Assembly: GCF_030867145.1 (NCBI RefSeq)
Contig: NC_134414.1
Coordinates: 79,784,504-79,848,503 of the forward strand
Length of the DNA stretch: 64,000 nt
Source: Opisthocomus hoazin
Lineage: Eukaryota > Chordata > Aves > Opisthocomiformes > Opisthocomidae
Direction of reading: 5' to 3'
The notes beneath the pieces were generated by a model. It did no database searches and had not been told where the DNA came from. It worked only from the letters and a program-made list of their open reading frames with translations. A program made the translations under genes and the position numbers. Below are positions 1-23,390 of the stretch, in pieces; position 1 is the stretch's first letter, and the number at the start of each line of letters is the position of its first letter.

Positions 1-9219
<9,219 letters not shown>

Positions 9220-9236
9220 TTATATGTTATTATATA

Positions 9237-9282
9237 GAAGATCCACAGAGGTCCCTTCCAACCCCTATCATTCTGATATACA
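9237..9282 (+). mobile_element. CR1 LINE, short 3'-end fragment
   Basis: The stretch CCACAGAGGTCCCTTCCAAC followed by CCCTATCATTCTG matches the 3' end of the fuller CR1 copy at 39602-39645. It is a severely 5'-truncated insertion or a remnant, about 70 bp upstream of the CYFIP1 exon 2 acceptor and antisense to the gene. Confidence 0.75.
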
Positions 9283-12200
9283 CTGAAAACAAATGAGTAA
9301 TACGACGAGCAGGGAACTACTTGTGTTGTAGGAAATGTGCAGTTTCCCTTCAACTATAAGGGAAGGGAAAGAGTCAAACTGAAACACAGTTGCTTTTAGT
9401 ACACAAGTTCAAAAAAGACTTTTAGGACTAACATCCTCCTCCTTACTTTTATGAGTTGAGAAATGATTCTCTTCGCCCATGGCTGCACACCAGAAACACA
9501 CAAAAAAAAAGAGGAAAGGATGACTTCTAATGTACAGTAAAGAAAGGAAGACTACAGTGTAACCTTCTCTGGTTAAACTAGAAGGAAAGACATTCTGTGG
9601 TCTGCTTCAGTTACAATAAACACAGAAAAATCCTGTAGCAAGCGTAGGTATAAAACTTTCCTGCAAGGTTTCATTTTTGAGCTGACGAGTCGTCAAACCC
9701 TTATGCGCAGACAATACTGCCAAAGCCTATCTTCAGGAGACCTGGCAGTCAAAAGGTGCCAGCGGTCTCCAGTGTTTCATGTCCTGGGACATCCAGATCT
9801 GCTTCGAGGAGTTAATGATAGAGAGGCACAAAACCCCTCGTGGTCACGGCAATCCCCGTACACCACTGCATGGGGGTTTGAACCGAGAACAGCAACGAGA
9901 AGAAAGCATAGGGTGAAGAACAACTCGGTGATCCACTTTCGCACAATGACCTACTCATCCTCCTCAGTGGAGTCAAAAATACCTCATTTTTAAGGTAACA
10001 CACCTCTAACCAAGCTGTCTCTTTTATTCTGTAGGGCTTTGCAAGTTATTTTCACCCACTTACAAGAGAAAAACTGTGCATGACTACAAAGGGAGCACCT
10101 GAGCCTGCCTGGGGCTGTAGCCGGGAGGGCAGGGACACCCCCCAAGGCATGGGCACCCACACCCCAGAGAAGCGGGGCCCTGCCCAACACGCATCACCCC
10201 ATGGAGCCGTGCCACCCCCGTGTGCAGTGGGGAATGAGCAGATCTCACCAAAAGCTCACTGCGAGAGAGCTGGGACAGGCTGGCGGCCGCACCACCCGCT
10301 GCGCTTTCAGTGGCCTGGCTGAAAAGCCTCCTCACTTTCTCTTACCTAATTGTGGTTTCCTGGGGAAAGAGCCACAGAAACAACAGCTTTATCTCCCAGA
10401 AAAGGCTCAGCTGACAAAAAAAAAATAAAAATCCCAAAATCCAGAGCAAAGGGAAGGCCAGAAGTGATGACCTATCTACCGTCAGAGACCAGCCTGGTGT
10501 CCCAAGCCGCCGCCACAAAGCTAACACGCCACATACGGAGGGAGCTCACTGGCAACTTTATAAACAACCACAATGGAAAGGTCCACAGGCCTTTTGCTTC
10601 TCAAACCCAAACCTTGCTTCAAGGTTTCATTAAAATAAATAAATGCACGCCCATGTTGTGCCGTTTGCCATCCCTGATGAAAACCGAGGGAGGACTGGCC
10701 TGACAGGAGTGCTGGCTGGCAGACCTGCGCTGGGACGCTTGCCCAGCACCTGCCTACACTCAGCTTAAGCTCCTTCCCAAGAACCACGGTTATTCTTAAA
10801 TTAGAGACAGGGAAAAACCACAGTGTCCTCCCTTCAATAAATAAACAAGTGCCAAAAAAACTTCCGCGTCTGGGCAAAAGTCCGTGAGGAGATCAGGCTC
10901 TCAACAGCTTTACCCTAAAGGAAGCAGCAGAAAGCTGCATTTTAAATAAACAGTATTTTAATTTTTGGTCTGAGTATCTATAGATCAAGCTTTAGTTAAA
11001 ACAGAAAATTACACAACACATTACTTAGGTTAGTTTAACTGAGAGGCTCCTTCCAACTTGACACTTTTCCTCCCCTTGGCGTCTCCATCCAAGCAGAAGC
11101 TCCGGGACGTGCCGGCGGTGGGACCGAGGGGCCCACGGCCCTCACCCAGCAGCACCACGGGGCAGGCAAACGGCTGCAGAGCCCCGGCTCCGAGAAAGCA
11201 CAACCAGGGCATGCTATAAAAACTGCTCCGGGCCTGCTACAAAAACCATCGCAAAAAACATCTGCCCCTTCTGTGACAAAGACTGCTGCTCTTGCCCACG
11301 GAAAGGGGAGCCGTCATTTAATCAAAGAAAAGTATCAACAACCCCTCCCCAGTCCACATATCTTCCTGCTCTTCCCAAAATCCCATCCATCGATGACTTG
11401 GGTCCCGGCTGCAGCAGAGAGCCAGGCAGCCACAAAAGCCAGGCTCCTGACTTGTGCTTCCTCAGAAACAGAAGCAAATATTCTGAGAACAGGGCCCTTA
11501 ATCTCCTTGCGAGCTATTTCAGAAAGCACACCTGCAACCATCTGGGCCTCAACATTTACGACTGCACAGGAGTGACCCTCCAGCACCAGCTTTCTAGTCT
11601 CAGACTACTAGGCATTAGACTATCTGGGGATTTCTTTTGCTTTTAATACTGGGAAATAATTTAAAAAAAGAAACTAAAGCATAAGCAAAACCAAAATCCC
11701 ATCTCATGCTGCCATCTCTTTAACAGCACACGTCTGGGAACCCCCCATTACCAGGCCAGAGGCACAAGCTCAGAAACTAAAGCTCCCTGGTGCCCTCTGG
11801 GCTGTGAAAAGGACCACGGAAAGGCACACTTTTCCAAGCCCTTCAGCACGATTTCCCAAAGACAGATCAGCATTTTTTGAACCGGGAAAACATAAGCAAC
11901 TGGGCACAGACTGTTACAAAAGCCTTCTTGTTTAAGGTCGCCTGCCGACAGCCCCGCTTCGTAATTTTGCCAAAAGGTACCCGCACGCCTGGTCTTCCGT
12001 TGGCCAAGCCCAATGCTCCCGTTCTCCAGCTCTCTACCCTGTACCTAGCAAGACGTGAGAGGGGAAGCAGATCCTTCCCACCCAGCTTTGGCACATTTGC
12101 AGATGCTGCCAGGACAGGATTCACCCTTCCCCTCCACCCCCGAGAAGCGAGCAGTGGAGGTTTGACAGCAGCGACAACGGCGGGGACAGCCGGTGCTCAG

Positions 12201-14744
12201 CCACACTCATGCCGTGTCAGCTGGGAGACAGCATCCCACTGCCAGGTGACACTGTCACATGGTCCTTGCCACATCATTGCCGGATGGGGAAGCCCTGGGA
12301 CCAGCACAGAAAAGTTGAAGTTCGGGGTTTTTTCTTTCTGCCGTTGTTGTTAATACAACCAGCTCCAAAAGACAAAGGTTGTTTCCAATGTACAACAATG
12401 GAGGGCTGGCAAAACCAGAATTTCTTTTCCCCCTAAGTCTCAGAAAAAATAAAGAAAACCAAAATTCCAAAGACACAAAATTAGACAGTTCTGCCTCCTT
12501 AAGAGTCATTCACTATGAGTTCTTACAAGTGAAATTACTGGGCAGGAGAGTTAATAATTTAACAGACTCCTTTTTTGGCAGAGAACATAAGAAACTTCAA
12601 AGACCTACTTAAAACATTCAGAAGCTGCAGTCTGATTAGGAGTTTACCTAAATGACAACGGATTAAAAGATTCTAGTCATACTGATAATTACAGTTCTAC
12701 TATTAACTTTACCCAAGCTGCAAGAATTACTTTCTTACTAAATTCCTACAGTGTTGTGTGTGTAGCTTTGTACCTACCTGAGATTTTCCAGGATGGATTT
12801 TCTCAGGCAGAACACATGCAAGAATTATTTCTGAAATAATCCTCTTTTCCTGTTTGTTATCTTTGTATCAGGACACATCATTATAGCAGTAAAGTCAAAA
12901 TGCACTCCAAGAACACATTTTCCTGGGCGTACACAACTTAATTAAAAAACCATTCATTATCTGACATCCTCTCTCCAGCAGAGAGAATCACATAAGCCAG
13001 CATGCTGTTTTGCCACATTTTGGTGTTTGATGAGCACAGCCAGCTTTCTAAGCAGGAGACAGCAACATCTCTGCTGATTCTCAACACCTTTTTCCGGATT
13101 TCAAAGCAAGAAAATCGCTGTCTCCTGTACAGACAAGCTTCAGCCTTACAGTGCCAAGTCCCACCGTGTCCAAGGATCAGAGGTATCAATCACAGGGGTT
13201 TTAGGGAAACTCTGAGTATGTTAGTGCAAGGCCACTGACTAGCTTAAATTAAGATATTCTTCTTTTTCTTTAGTTCTGAAGGAGACGAGCCCTGGCAGGG
13301 CCTGACCTGCTCAGGAAACCTTGCGCTGCAGAGAATCTCGCTGAGCTGCCTCCATCACATTTTGTCCACAGGAAAAACAAAACAAAAAAAAGGCATCAGA
13401 CCTTGAAGTCCCTTTAACATTGTTTACATTTTGATTTAACTTCAGAGATGGCTTATTATTGAAACATATTCAGACAAAAAGATTTGCCAATATTTTTAAA
13501 TGTCATAATTCTGTACTGTTGTTCGCAGCCATGCAACTGCCTGATACGCAGAGCCCTGCTCACAACTTTGCTCTGGTATTTAGAGGAGAAGAGTGTCAAT
13601 TCTCATAGAGACATCATTTCCATACCTCCATCCCTACAGAATAGTGTTGAAGTCTTTGCAAAAGATCCATATTTTTAATTCCAAGCATATCAGAAAATGC
13701 CCAGCATGCGTCTCTCAGCCCTGCTCTTTTAGGCCTCCCGAGGCTTCAGACTATTTAGAAAAACAATATGAACAGGAGCAAGTTACGAGGAAAAGTCTTT
13801 TGGACAAAAACATAGAAAAGTGACCAGAAGAAATAACAAAAAAACAGAAGGTAAGGACAGAGAAAGCAGAGAGTAGAGAGAAGAGCATTAACCTCAGAAT
13901 CACTGTGAGGGAGAGGACTACTGTAACACTATTCAGCTCTCATAACAAAATTCCCCCAGATTCTAGGAAGTTAAGTATTTACAAAAAAAAAAACTTTGAG
14001 TTTTTAAGATGTCTTCCAGTGACAGAGTTAAGCAGGTCAGATTATTTATCAAAGAGAAGATCAAAAGACAACTCAGGCACTCAGTCTATAAATAGCTGAA
14101 ACAGGAAAATGATGCTTGATGATATGAGATACTTCTTACACATGTTCAGCAATGGCACAAACAATCCAACAAATGAGACTTGTAGCTAGCAATCAAGTTT
14201 AAAAATAAAGTGTCAAGCAAGTGAACTTGGGTAACCATAGGCTTCTTGAGACCTCGCTATAAATGCAGAAATTACCACGCAGTTCCTCTTCAGCCTCTGA
14301 CACAACCATTTGGCCAAGACTTTCCCAGAGCCAGCCTCTAATGGCCTTAAGAATCCATCCAGCTGAGCTTTAATAAGACATTGATTCCAAATATAAAAAT
14401 TTCAACCTCAAATAACTGGTTTTGATAATATCTACTTACAGATGAAAAATAAAGCCCTTTGCCACAAAAATTATCCGATGAAATTCTATGACTGGGTTAG
14501 ACAAGATCAGGAGATGGTAAGAATGATATCGTTTATCACAAAACACTTAAATAAAAAAAAAAATCAAAAGGTAATTAAGTATCCTGAAAATATATAGGGA
14601 AAGAATGGGAAATGACTCCTTAGAGAGGTACAAGTACATATGCCGTTTAAATCGCTTGCAAACTGGTATTATCCCCCGGACTAAGATTGTGAAGTGACCA
14701 TTTCCACAGAAACCAAATCAGTAGCATAATTCAGCCCTTTGGTT

Positions 14745-14767
14745 AAAAAAAAAAAAAAAAAAAAAAA
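14745..14767. repeat. A23 homopolymer
   Basis: Twenty-three consecutive A residues in CYFIP1 intron 1. No LINE or SINE body is recognisable on its 5' side, so I call it a simple homopolymer rather than a retrotransposon tail. Confidence 0.9.
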
Positions 14768-17700
14768 GTAGAGAGTACCAAGCTACAATGAAAGTAACTT
14801 TTCTTTTTTCTTCAGAAAGCACTGATTTAGACTATTACACAGCAAGTAGAGGCATTCACTTTATGGCAATCCTTGCTCTCCTTTTTGGAAAAAGAAGTAA
14901 CAACATTAAACTTCCCTCAAATAAAACAAAAATAATTAAAACCTAAATGCCATAGCTGACAGGCTTTTTTTCCTTTGCATCACTCACTCAAAGATTTGAC
15001 ACCCTGGGAACACCTGAGCACCCTCTCCTTGAAGTCTTTAAGGATTTATCCTCACACAACTATCAGAGCAGTAAACCAGCAGTCTTCCCGCTTGAAACAT
15101 GGGAGGCTGCAGCAGGCAACCAGCTGGACACGGTGACAATTCCCAGGTGGATTTTGCTGTCAGCTCCTTACAGCACAACTTTTGCCATACTGGTGCACAC
15201 CGGAAAGATGAGGCAACGAATACAAGTGGGTCTATTGCTATCACATGCTCATCTCAAGTCCCAGAAGGCAAACTTCGATGGAAAACCAAAGAAGGGTTTA
15301 GCTGATAGCACGGCAAGGGAAAGATCTAAGGAGCGAGCAGGCAGTGCCGCAGAGAGGGAACCTCTCCCAGCACTGACATCGCACATGGAGGCACAGCAGC
15401 CAACCTCACCGCCCAGGCCACTCGAGCTGGTAAGGTGAGCAAAGGCTCATCTCATTTAGACAACAGCTCAGATGTTCATGAGCGGTGATTTCCTCTATCA
15501 CTCACCACCGATTAAAAAAAAAAATTATGAAAGAGACAATAACGTAAAGGAGCTGTGCTTTTTTTCAGCTTAACTTCAGCTGAATTACTAGAATGTCCCC
15601 AACAGTCTGAGAGTAAAACAAGTGTCTTTGCTCAGCTGGGTTCAGTTGGGTCCTCAAGCTGCCCTGGCATGAAGGGCTGCAGCAATCTAGCAGTGGCAGA
15701 TAAAAAAGTGATGGATGAAATTATTTTCCTCCGCTCACTCATCCCGCTTTTCGGATGGACTCTGAAAATGGGTGCTGAGAAACGAGGCACGTCCCATCTG
15801 CTCCTGAACGAACTGCCAGCTACCTAGGCTGTCCCCAGGGCAACAACAGCAGAGTAAACCCCTCCGGAGGTCCTATCTTTCAGAGCAGCCCACCTACCGC
15901 TGCCTTCTCTTCTGACAGACCCTCTTCTCCCTCCCTGCTCCAAACACACACACCACAATCTCCGTCTGCGCTTGGCCGGGCTGGCGGGAAGAGCTAAACG
16001 GGCAAAGAGTTGAGCCACGCTGACTCTCGGGGTGAGAAGAGTCGAAGGAGCAGCAGCAGTGGCCAACCTCCCGCTGTAATTAATGAAAAGCAACAGGGAA
16101 ATGCAAGAGCCCAACGCAGACAGTGCGGGTGCTTTTCCTGGAACAAAGCATAAAACAAAGTCAACACTCAGATGCAAAAGAGAGAGCTGAGCACTGAAAT
16201 TATCACAGACTCTTCATTTTCACAAACCATACGAGTCAGACTACAGGGACTCATTCACTTCACCATTCTCGAGTACCGGTATCTCAAATATATATCTCAC
16301 AAAACAAAAATAAGAAATTCTCCAAAGCTTGTATTTTCAGTCACGAATTCCAAGAAAACCTGAAGTTTAAAATAAGCATGAATCCATTCAAAAATGCACA
16401 TAGTTACACTTCAAACAGGCTGAACCAGCTCAGAAGAAACGTACCCGGGCAAGTTCCCACCGCTGGGAGGAGGCTGGGGCCCGGGTGACAAAGGGCTGGA
16501 TCAGCAGATCGGGGCTGCAGCCGGGGGCCCCGCGCTGAGCCGGGATCAGCAAAGCCTGACCCGCTCGAGCACAGCTTCTCTCCGTTTCTCCACCGCGGGG
16601 GAAGTTACCACAGTTTGTTCAGTGACACGCTAAGTGCAACTGCGCAAGCGGGGCGAGAAGAGATGCTGCAGCAGAGCGGGCCCCAGTTGCACCCAGTACA
16701 ACTTAAGCTCTGGAAACCAGCGTGCATCCAAAACCAATAAAACGCATGCAAATATCAGCGTGAGAATACAGCTCAAGAAAGCAGAGGTGTTTTGGGACTT
16801 CAGGGAACTGTTTGGGGTAAGACTACACTCTACATAACCCAAAAAGATCTCAAGCATTAAAATTTGTAAGCAAAAAAAATACTTCTTATTCAAAAAATTG
16901 GAGAAGACTCTTGCCAAGGAGTGAGATAATTAAGGTGGAGTTTAAACAACCAACAAAAAATTGCTGGATTACACAAGTTCTAGAATATTTTACGACTCTG
17001 CAGATGAGAACACAGTTTCATTTGACTGAAAACAGGTCCCGGGAAGGGATGGCCCCACGCCTTCTTGCAGTTCACTGGACACATTTTTTCATTTCGCTTT
17101 TAAATAGATGCATTCGATCTCCAAGTGCTTGTACACGTTCCCAGGCTCAAAATAAAACAAAGGGGAAGTCTGTCTGTACTTTAAACAGCACTTCCTTTGA
17201 CATTGCCTCTCTTCTTTCCTAAGTCTGCAAAAGCATCTTTGAATCTCAGATCAAAATCAAATCTGAGGCCTGGCATGTATACTGCCAATTATAATTGCCC
17301 TACAACCCATGAACCGAAACATGTATCTACGTGAGTTGTTTTGCCTTTTTAAAATAGGCATCAATCAATCAGTCAAAGCTTACCCTACTTTAGGGGACAG
17401 GATACCATGATAAAAATCAGGAAAACTATGTACAGCAGTTTAAGCAAGGGAAAGGCACCATATCCTTCCAAAAGGAGGAACAAAGGCATTCAGCAGCCCA
17501 TGCATAGAAGAACAGAAATTAAAATAGGAATAAACTTAAAAAGATGATTGAATGGCCAGTTGAACCGGGGTCTGCGGGACCAATTTCAGTGAACTCCATG
17601 GGAACTAATGACAACACTCCCACAGGAATAGGCTTGGTCTACACAGCAGCAGAAGTTAAATCCTATCCCTATAGAAACACAGCATTTTCAGGTTCCTTCT

Positions 17701-20700
17701 GTTGCACTCCGCCATTTTTTTTATCTTATTGTCTTGCAGAAATTCAATTAGATCATTTTTTCTATGAAGAAAAGTTGATTCAATATTCTGTGCAATATAC
17801 CTACTCAAGTTAAACCATGAGACTGATCACAAAAGGCCCTTGTGAGGGCAAGGGCTAACAAAAGGAACTGATTTTCTCTTCCAAGAACAGCGGTGATGAC
17901 TATAATATTCACTTTTCTTTCAAACCTCCAAGATCTCTCTCGAAATTTCCCTTTTAGTGCTATTTTAATTAAACTTCAAAAGCCTGAGCTGTTCAACCGC
18001 ATACCTATTAATTCAGACTGAGCAGAAAACATTTTAACAGGCCGATAACTAAAGTGCTTCACTGAACAGCAATGTGCTGGGTCTTCTCTGTTCGAATGCT
18101 CTTTTTCTGTGCTCTGGACGGCACAATCTGCCTTTTTGCCAAGGGGATCAGCGTAAGATGTTCCTTTCGGGACTGGAGTTCCTCTTCGTTCCTAAGCAAC
18201 AGATTTGCATAAGCTGAAGGAGCAAAGAAAAATGCTTTTGACATCATTTACTGGCCTGCCTGATTAAAGCAGAAGACAGAAGAAAGCAAACAGCAGCTGA
18301 CAGTCCTTTGTGCAACAGATCTGCCATACTGTTAAGCTTTCAAAAATACATCTGTGACTGGAATAAAAAAGGCTCAATAGGTGCAAAAGCAGAAGAAAAA
18401 AAAATCCGGCACTGAATTATCCCATCCCAGCACCACCGCAAGTCCCAGAAGAACGGCCACATAACGGAAATAATTAATTTAGTATTAGACTCCTACGGGG
18501 CGGCGTGGCTCACATTAACTGCTTTGTCCTGCCACTGGAGTGGTGCAGGGGAAGAAGCAGGCTTCCAAGAGCGGACAGCAGATGTGGAAGAAAACATAAT
18601 GCTAAAGGACAGAAAATCTTTCTTTAGAAAATCTCAACTTCCCAAACTAAAAGCACTTTGTGTTCAGCCACGCGTGAACTTTTCACACAACCTTCCTCAT
18701 TAAGGTAGCCCACATTGCCACAGGTCCAGCTTCTGTCCCCTGCAGGGAGACACCATGACACGCAATTCGCTTCTCTTTCTACAAGCAATAACTATGCTAT
18801 GAGTGTGCAACCAAGGTTGAAGCGCTCCGTGATACACCAGTCTTACCACCTCGGACACCAAATTCTGTGCAGCATCAGATACTTCGCTAAGCAATGGCAG
18901 CACCACTTATGCAACCTGAAAGTCACGCTTGCATGAGTCAATACTGTTCCTCTCTTCCTCCCACACCATAATCAAGGTCAGGAGGACACTACTGCTAATG
19001 ATGCTGTCATGTAGCTGAAATGGCTCGCTGACACACTGACCACCAACGCTCAGATGACAGTCAGTCATGCTTGTCAGTTAACTATAGGCATTCCCTTCTA
19101 GGTTCCTGAATTTATTCAAGCACATTTCCAATGTCAGGAAGGTCAGATACTCTACTATCATCACAATAGGTTACGAATAGGAAGTCTGAGGCTCTTTGGA
19201 TGAAGCCTACATCAAGACTGGTAAGCCACAGTGGGACAGAATCACCTTCTCTGATGCCTGCCACCAGGTTCAGGTCTACTAGTTACTCCTTTTTAAAGCA
19301 TCAGCAAGACAACCCTCACACAATTAGAGAACATCGTGCAACCCTGGCACTCTGGTATCATCCCACAAGGCTGGAGTCGCTACATTCTTGCTAGCAAGCT
19401 TGCACAAGAGTGGGTTTATCTTTCCCTGCTGTGCTAGCAGCCAGCAGTAGCACGTGGATGAGCGCATACTAATTCTACAGCAGCACTACCTGCAGCAGAC
19501 GATGCAGCGAGTAATCACCGGGTATTTCGATAGGCAGCCTGGCTAGTACTCTGCATCTGCAGCATCATTCCCCACCTTGAAGCTTTGGAGGAGAGATGCA
19601 ACAACCTGAGGATAAAATGTAGGATCAAACACTATGCCCATCCAGGAATCTCCAGTGTAGTGCGACACATGCACTTCAAAAATCGGAAACTGATTCTGCT
19701 TGTCGCCACTCATTTTATCTGAGAATCCCTTACAATGATATGGGAGAAGCCTAAGCCTGTAAAGTTCGCTCCAGAGGCATCCCACGCATGTGAAAAAGGA
19801 GGGAGGGCCTGTCGCTGCAGCATGCAACCCCCTCTGCAATGGCACTTGTGTTACAAGAATTCACGGAGCAGTTTTGCTTGGTTTGTTCTACCTGTGTACC
19901 TAAGCCTAAAGCCCAAGAGATAAGTCACCAATATAAAATAAAATTTAAAAATCTGATATTGGTGGAGCTAGATGGCTGAGGGGGCTTGCATTGTTTTACT
20001 GATGAATTCTTACATTTTTTCCATGTACTCTCAGAATACTAACTCAGTTCTGTATTAATTCTAAGCCTATATACGTATTAAAAACTCTTCCACAATATTT
20101 GGCCTCTCTTCAGGTTGGAATGAAGTTAAAAGATTTAACCTGTTGTCTCATTCTGAGTTAGGTGAGATCTGTTTTGCTACACCTACTTGCCTCACCCCTT
20201 TAACTGTCCCCCTGATACTACATCTTTGAGTTGCATCAGCTGTAACTTACGTTTTGCTAGTCCTTCAACTTCCAGTTCTTTTTGTTATTGCTTCTTGACT
20301 AACTCCCTCCCCTTCTCTTTTTCATGCTCTTTTCCTCTCACCCAGTTCACTCCTCCCCACCCCTGTTGTTGAATCTGCTTCTTTTGCTGCTGTGGCCATT
20401 TTGCTGTGCTGCTGCCGTTATCTCCTGCAGCTGCCCTCCACGCGCATTTCTTCCATACCACTGTTGCCGGTTCCTGCTGCTGCTGCATGGGTGTGCTAGG
20501 AAGCGATGCCGCACGGCAGTGCGTTGGGCAAGGCTGAAGTTTGGCACTGAAGCACGGCGCTTATGGCACGTTCAGCAGTTGTGAAAAGCTCTCTCTTTCT
20601 TTAGCAAGGACAAAATTCCCAGTGTGAGGATTCTGCAAAGAACAAGGAAGGAAGCAGCAAGAACAATCACCACCCTGGAGAGAAGCGGAGCAACCACGTG

Positions 20701-23142
20701 AGCACGGGCTGAGCCCGGCCTTGCTCAGACACAGCACCTTTCGTCCTGCAGAAAGACCACCGACACAGATTGCTCATGCTCTTGCCTACTCAGCATGGGT
20801 TTGGTTGGTTGTTCTTTGCATTTGGGGGGGGGACACACAACACGCTGCTGTTACCTTAATCAAAAAGGGCACACCTGTATTCACATGTGGAAAGGAGCAG
20901 TGGATGGTCAGCTGAGCACCAGCAGGTTGCATTACACATGAGGGCATGAGCCACAGAAATCGAAAGTCATTAGTCTGGGGTTTTTAGATTCCCATCTAAG
21001 CAATAACACAACCTCCCAGCCTTAGACAAACTGTTCATTTAAGCATGCGAGTTCCTGAACTGTACTTTCATTTCACAAGAGAAATGAATGAGAAAAGATG
21101 GTTTTCTCGGGGCAGGGGGAGATAGCACTCTCTTCTTGGGCCCACCACGCTACGCACCCAGCAACAGGACGGGCATTCATTCTGTACAGTGGGTTTTTCC
21201 AATGCAAACCTGCAGCGGAAACTCTGGCTTCAGCACTGACTTATTTTAAGTTTAAAAAGTTCTTTAAAAAGTTTAAAAAGGGAATGAAGGCTTCCATAAA
21301 AACGCCTCTTTAAAACAGAGGCTGCATGCTATCATTCTCACTCCTTCCCTCTACCTGAAAGCATTTACTGAAATCAGCAGTCCAACCCCTGCGACTCTCA
21401 CTGAAGAAATAAAAGGATGCTTCTTTATCCAAAAAATATGTTGGAAGAAATTTTAGGCAAATTTGTACTACTCATGCTTAAAAGTAGCTTTTTATTTAAT
21501 ATCCAACACACTACCAGAATAATGCACAATTTTTCAAAATGATGGTATTTGAAAAAAAAAAACAGGCTTCAGAAACTGTTAAAAACAAAAAATGTACCAC
21601 TGTGCATTTTGGGGAGGAGAGGGAAAATCAGATACAAAGCAAGTTATAGTTTAATAGTTCTCTTAAAAAATTAAGGAAATACTGCAGGACAGGGTGGAGG
21701 GGAAAACAGAAATAAGCAAATAGCTTTTAGTTTCTTAAGCTTTCTTTTTCCTCTAAGAGAGCTCATCATCTGTAACATTTTGCACTTTCATTTTTATACA
21801 ATACATGAAAATATGCAGTTTCAGTTAAAATTCATCAAAAGCTTTACTTCTGATATCCCCTGATAAGCATCCACACCTATCTTGAGCAACATGTCGTGAT
21901 AGTTTTCCTGAGCTTCACATTCAGAGTGCATAATTCAGCACTCTCCTTATTGATATATGTCAATGAATCCACTTAAAATAATTAGAGCTATACTGAAAGA
22001 AGATTATAAATCAAGTTCAAGTCTACAGCATTTTTATTTCCTGCCAACAATGTGTCCATGTCCCTATCAGAATTAACGTAAAGTGACATACAGCAATACC
22101 GTATTTTTTATCTAGAGCCTGGAAACAAATCTCTTGCACACGTGTCATGCATAAAGGTAAGCACCTCTGAAAGCTCCTTGTAGCATTTACATAGCTGGAA
22201 TCACTACCTAGCACGTCAACTCTTGAGACTCCTGTCCTAACACAAAATCACAGTACTGGTTTGAAATCTGAGTTAAAAAAACCAAAAGCATCATTTAATG
22301 TTTATCTTTTTCTTAATATTGTATTCATTCATAAGAACATTACTGGGACTCCACCCTGCTAATCATTTGTAGATAGTGTCATCTAATGAGCATAAGTCTA
22401 CACACTGTCTGAAGCCTTAAGATGCCATTTGGTACAGGGAGGGGAGGAGGAACGATATTTTTTGCTCCATATAAGCAATTCTTTGCTTGAAACGGTTATT
22501 TGGTCATTGTACCACCTCCTGACCAACATTCCTGAAAAGCAGACCTGCAGTCACCAGCTCTGTGAGAAGCTTGCCGAGAGACACCTCATTAAACTGAGAG
22601 AATCCCCCAACACCTGGTCCAAGCATGGAGAATTCGTGCAATTTCACTCCACGAGTAACCGCCTTGCAAACCAGGGAAAGGGAGCACCACAGCCTGCTGC
22701 CCTGGCATTTACATCTAATGACAGCAAGAGTAGGACCATCAGTTCCTCACATGTTAGCCTTACCCAACTACTTGAAATAAGAAAAGCTTTATTAAAATTA
22801 ATAGGCAGAACCTCCCCTCCCGGGGAGGTCATTCGCTTTACGCTGTGCCCATGATGCCGAGGCACCTGTCCCAGCAACACACACACGGAACCCCAGAGCA
22901 ACCACCCAACTGAAAGACCACCGTGTTCACCTTTACTTCTTTCAGGTGATTGAGAAGAGTTTAGCAGGGACCTCACTGTGTGACTTGGGAGGGTTGCAAA
23001 TCCACACCTGGCAGAGCACAGACAGGTACGTGCCACGCAGGGAGCGCCCAGCACGCACATTGTCTGTTTGCAAAGGGATTTTCACTCCGAGAGCTCTCCC
23101 TGAGCCCAGTGCCTCATCAGGCCGTGAGACTACTGCCCCATT

Positions 23143-23390
23143 CATAGAGTCATGGAATCATTAAGGCTGGAAAAGATCCCTAAGATCAAGTCCAACTGTC
23201 AACCCAACACCACCATGCCTACTGAACCATGTCCTGAAGTGCCACATCTACACGTTGCTTGAACACCTCCAGGGATGGGGACTCCTCCACCTCCCTGGGC
23301 AGCCTGTTCCAATGCCTGACCGCTCTTTCAGTAAAGAAATTTTTCCTAATATTCAATCTAAACCTCCCCTGACGCAACTTGAGGACATAA
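23143..23390 (-). mobile_element. CR1 LINE fragment (3' end, minus orientation)
   Basis: Begins with a degenerate copy of the reversed CR1 3' end (TCATAGAGTCATGGAATCAT) followed by GGAAAAGATCC, AAGTCCAACTGTCAACCCAA and CAGCCTGTTCCAATGCCTGA, all characteristic of CR1. It parallels the first about 230 bp of the copy at 61370 and stops near GACGCAACTTGAGG. It is 5'-truncated and lies in CYFIP1 intron 1 in sense orientation. Confidence 0.9.

Noticed and set aside
9680..9720. Hammerhead-like CTGACGAG...CAAAC
   Set aside because: The GAAA core and a proper stem II are missing, so it does not meet the ribozyme consensus.
22810..22829. 8-bp GC-rich hairpin (ACCTCCCC / GGGGAGGT)
   Set aside because: Short, no U-tract or partner element; a rho-type terminator is meaningless in this genome.
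22429..22854. 141-codon plus-strand open frame in CYFIP1 intron 1
   Set aside because: No family resemblance; a single AT/GC-mixed open stretch without promoter, splice or poly(A) context.
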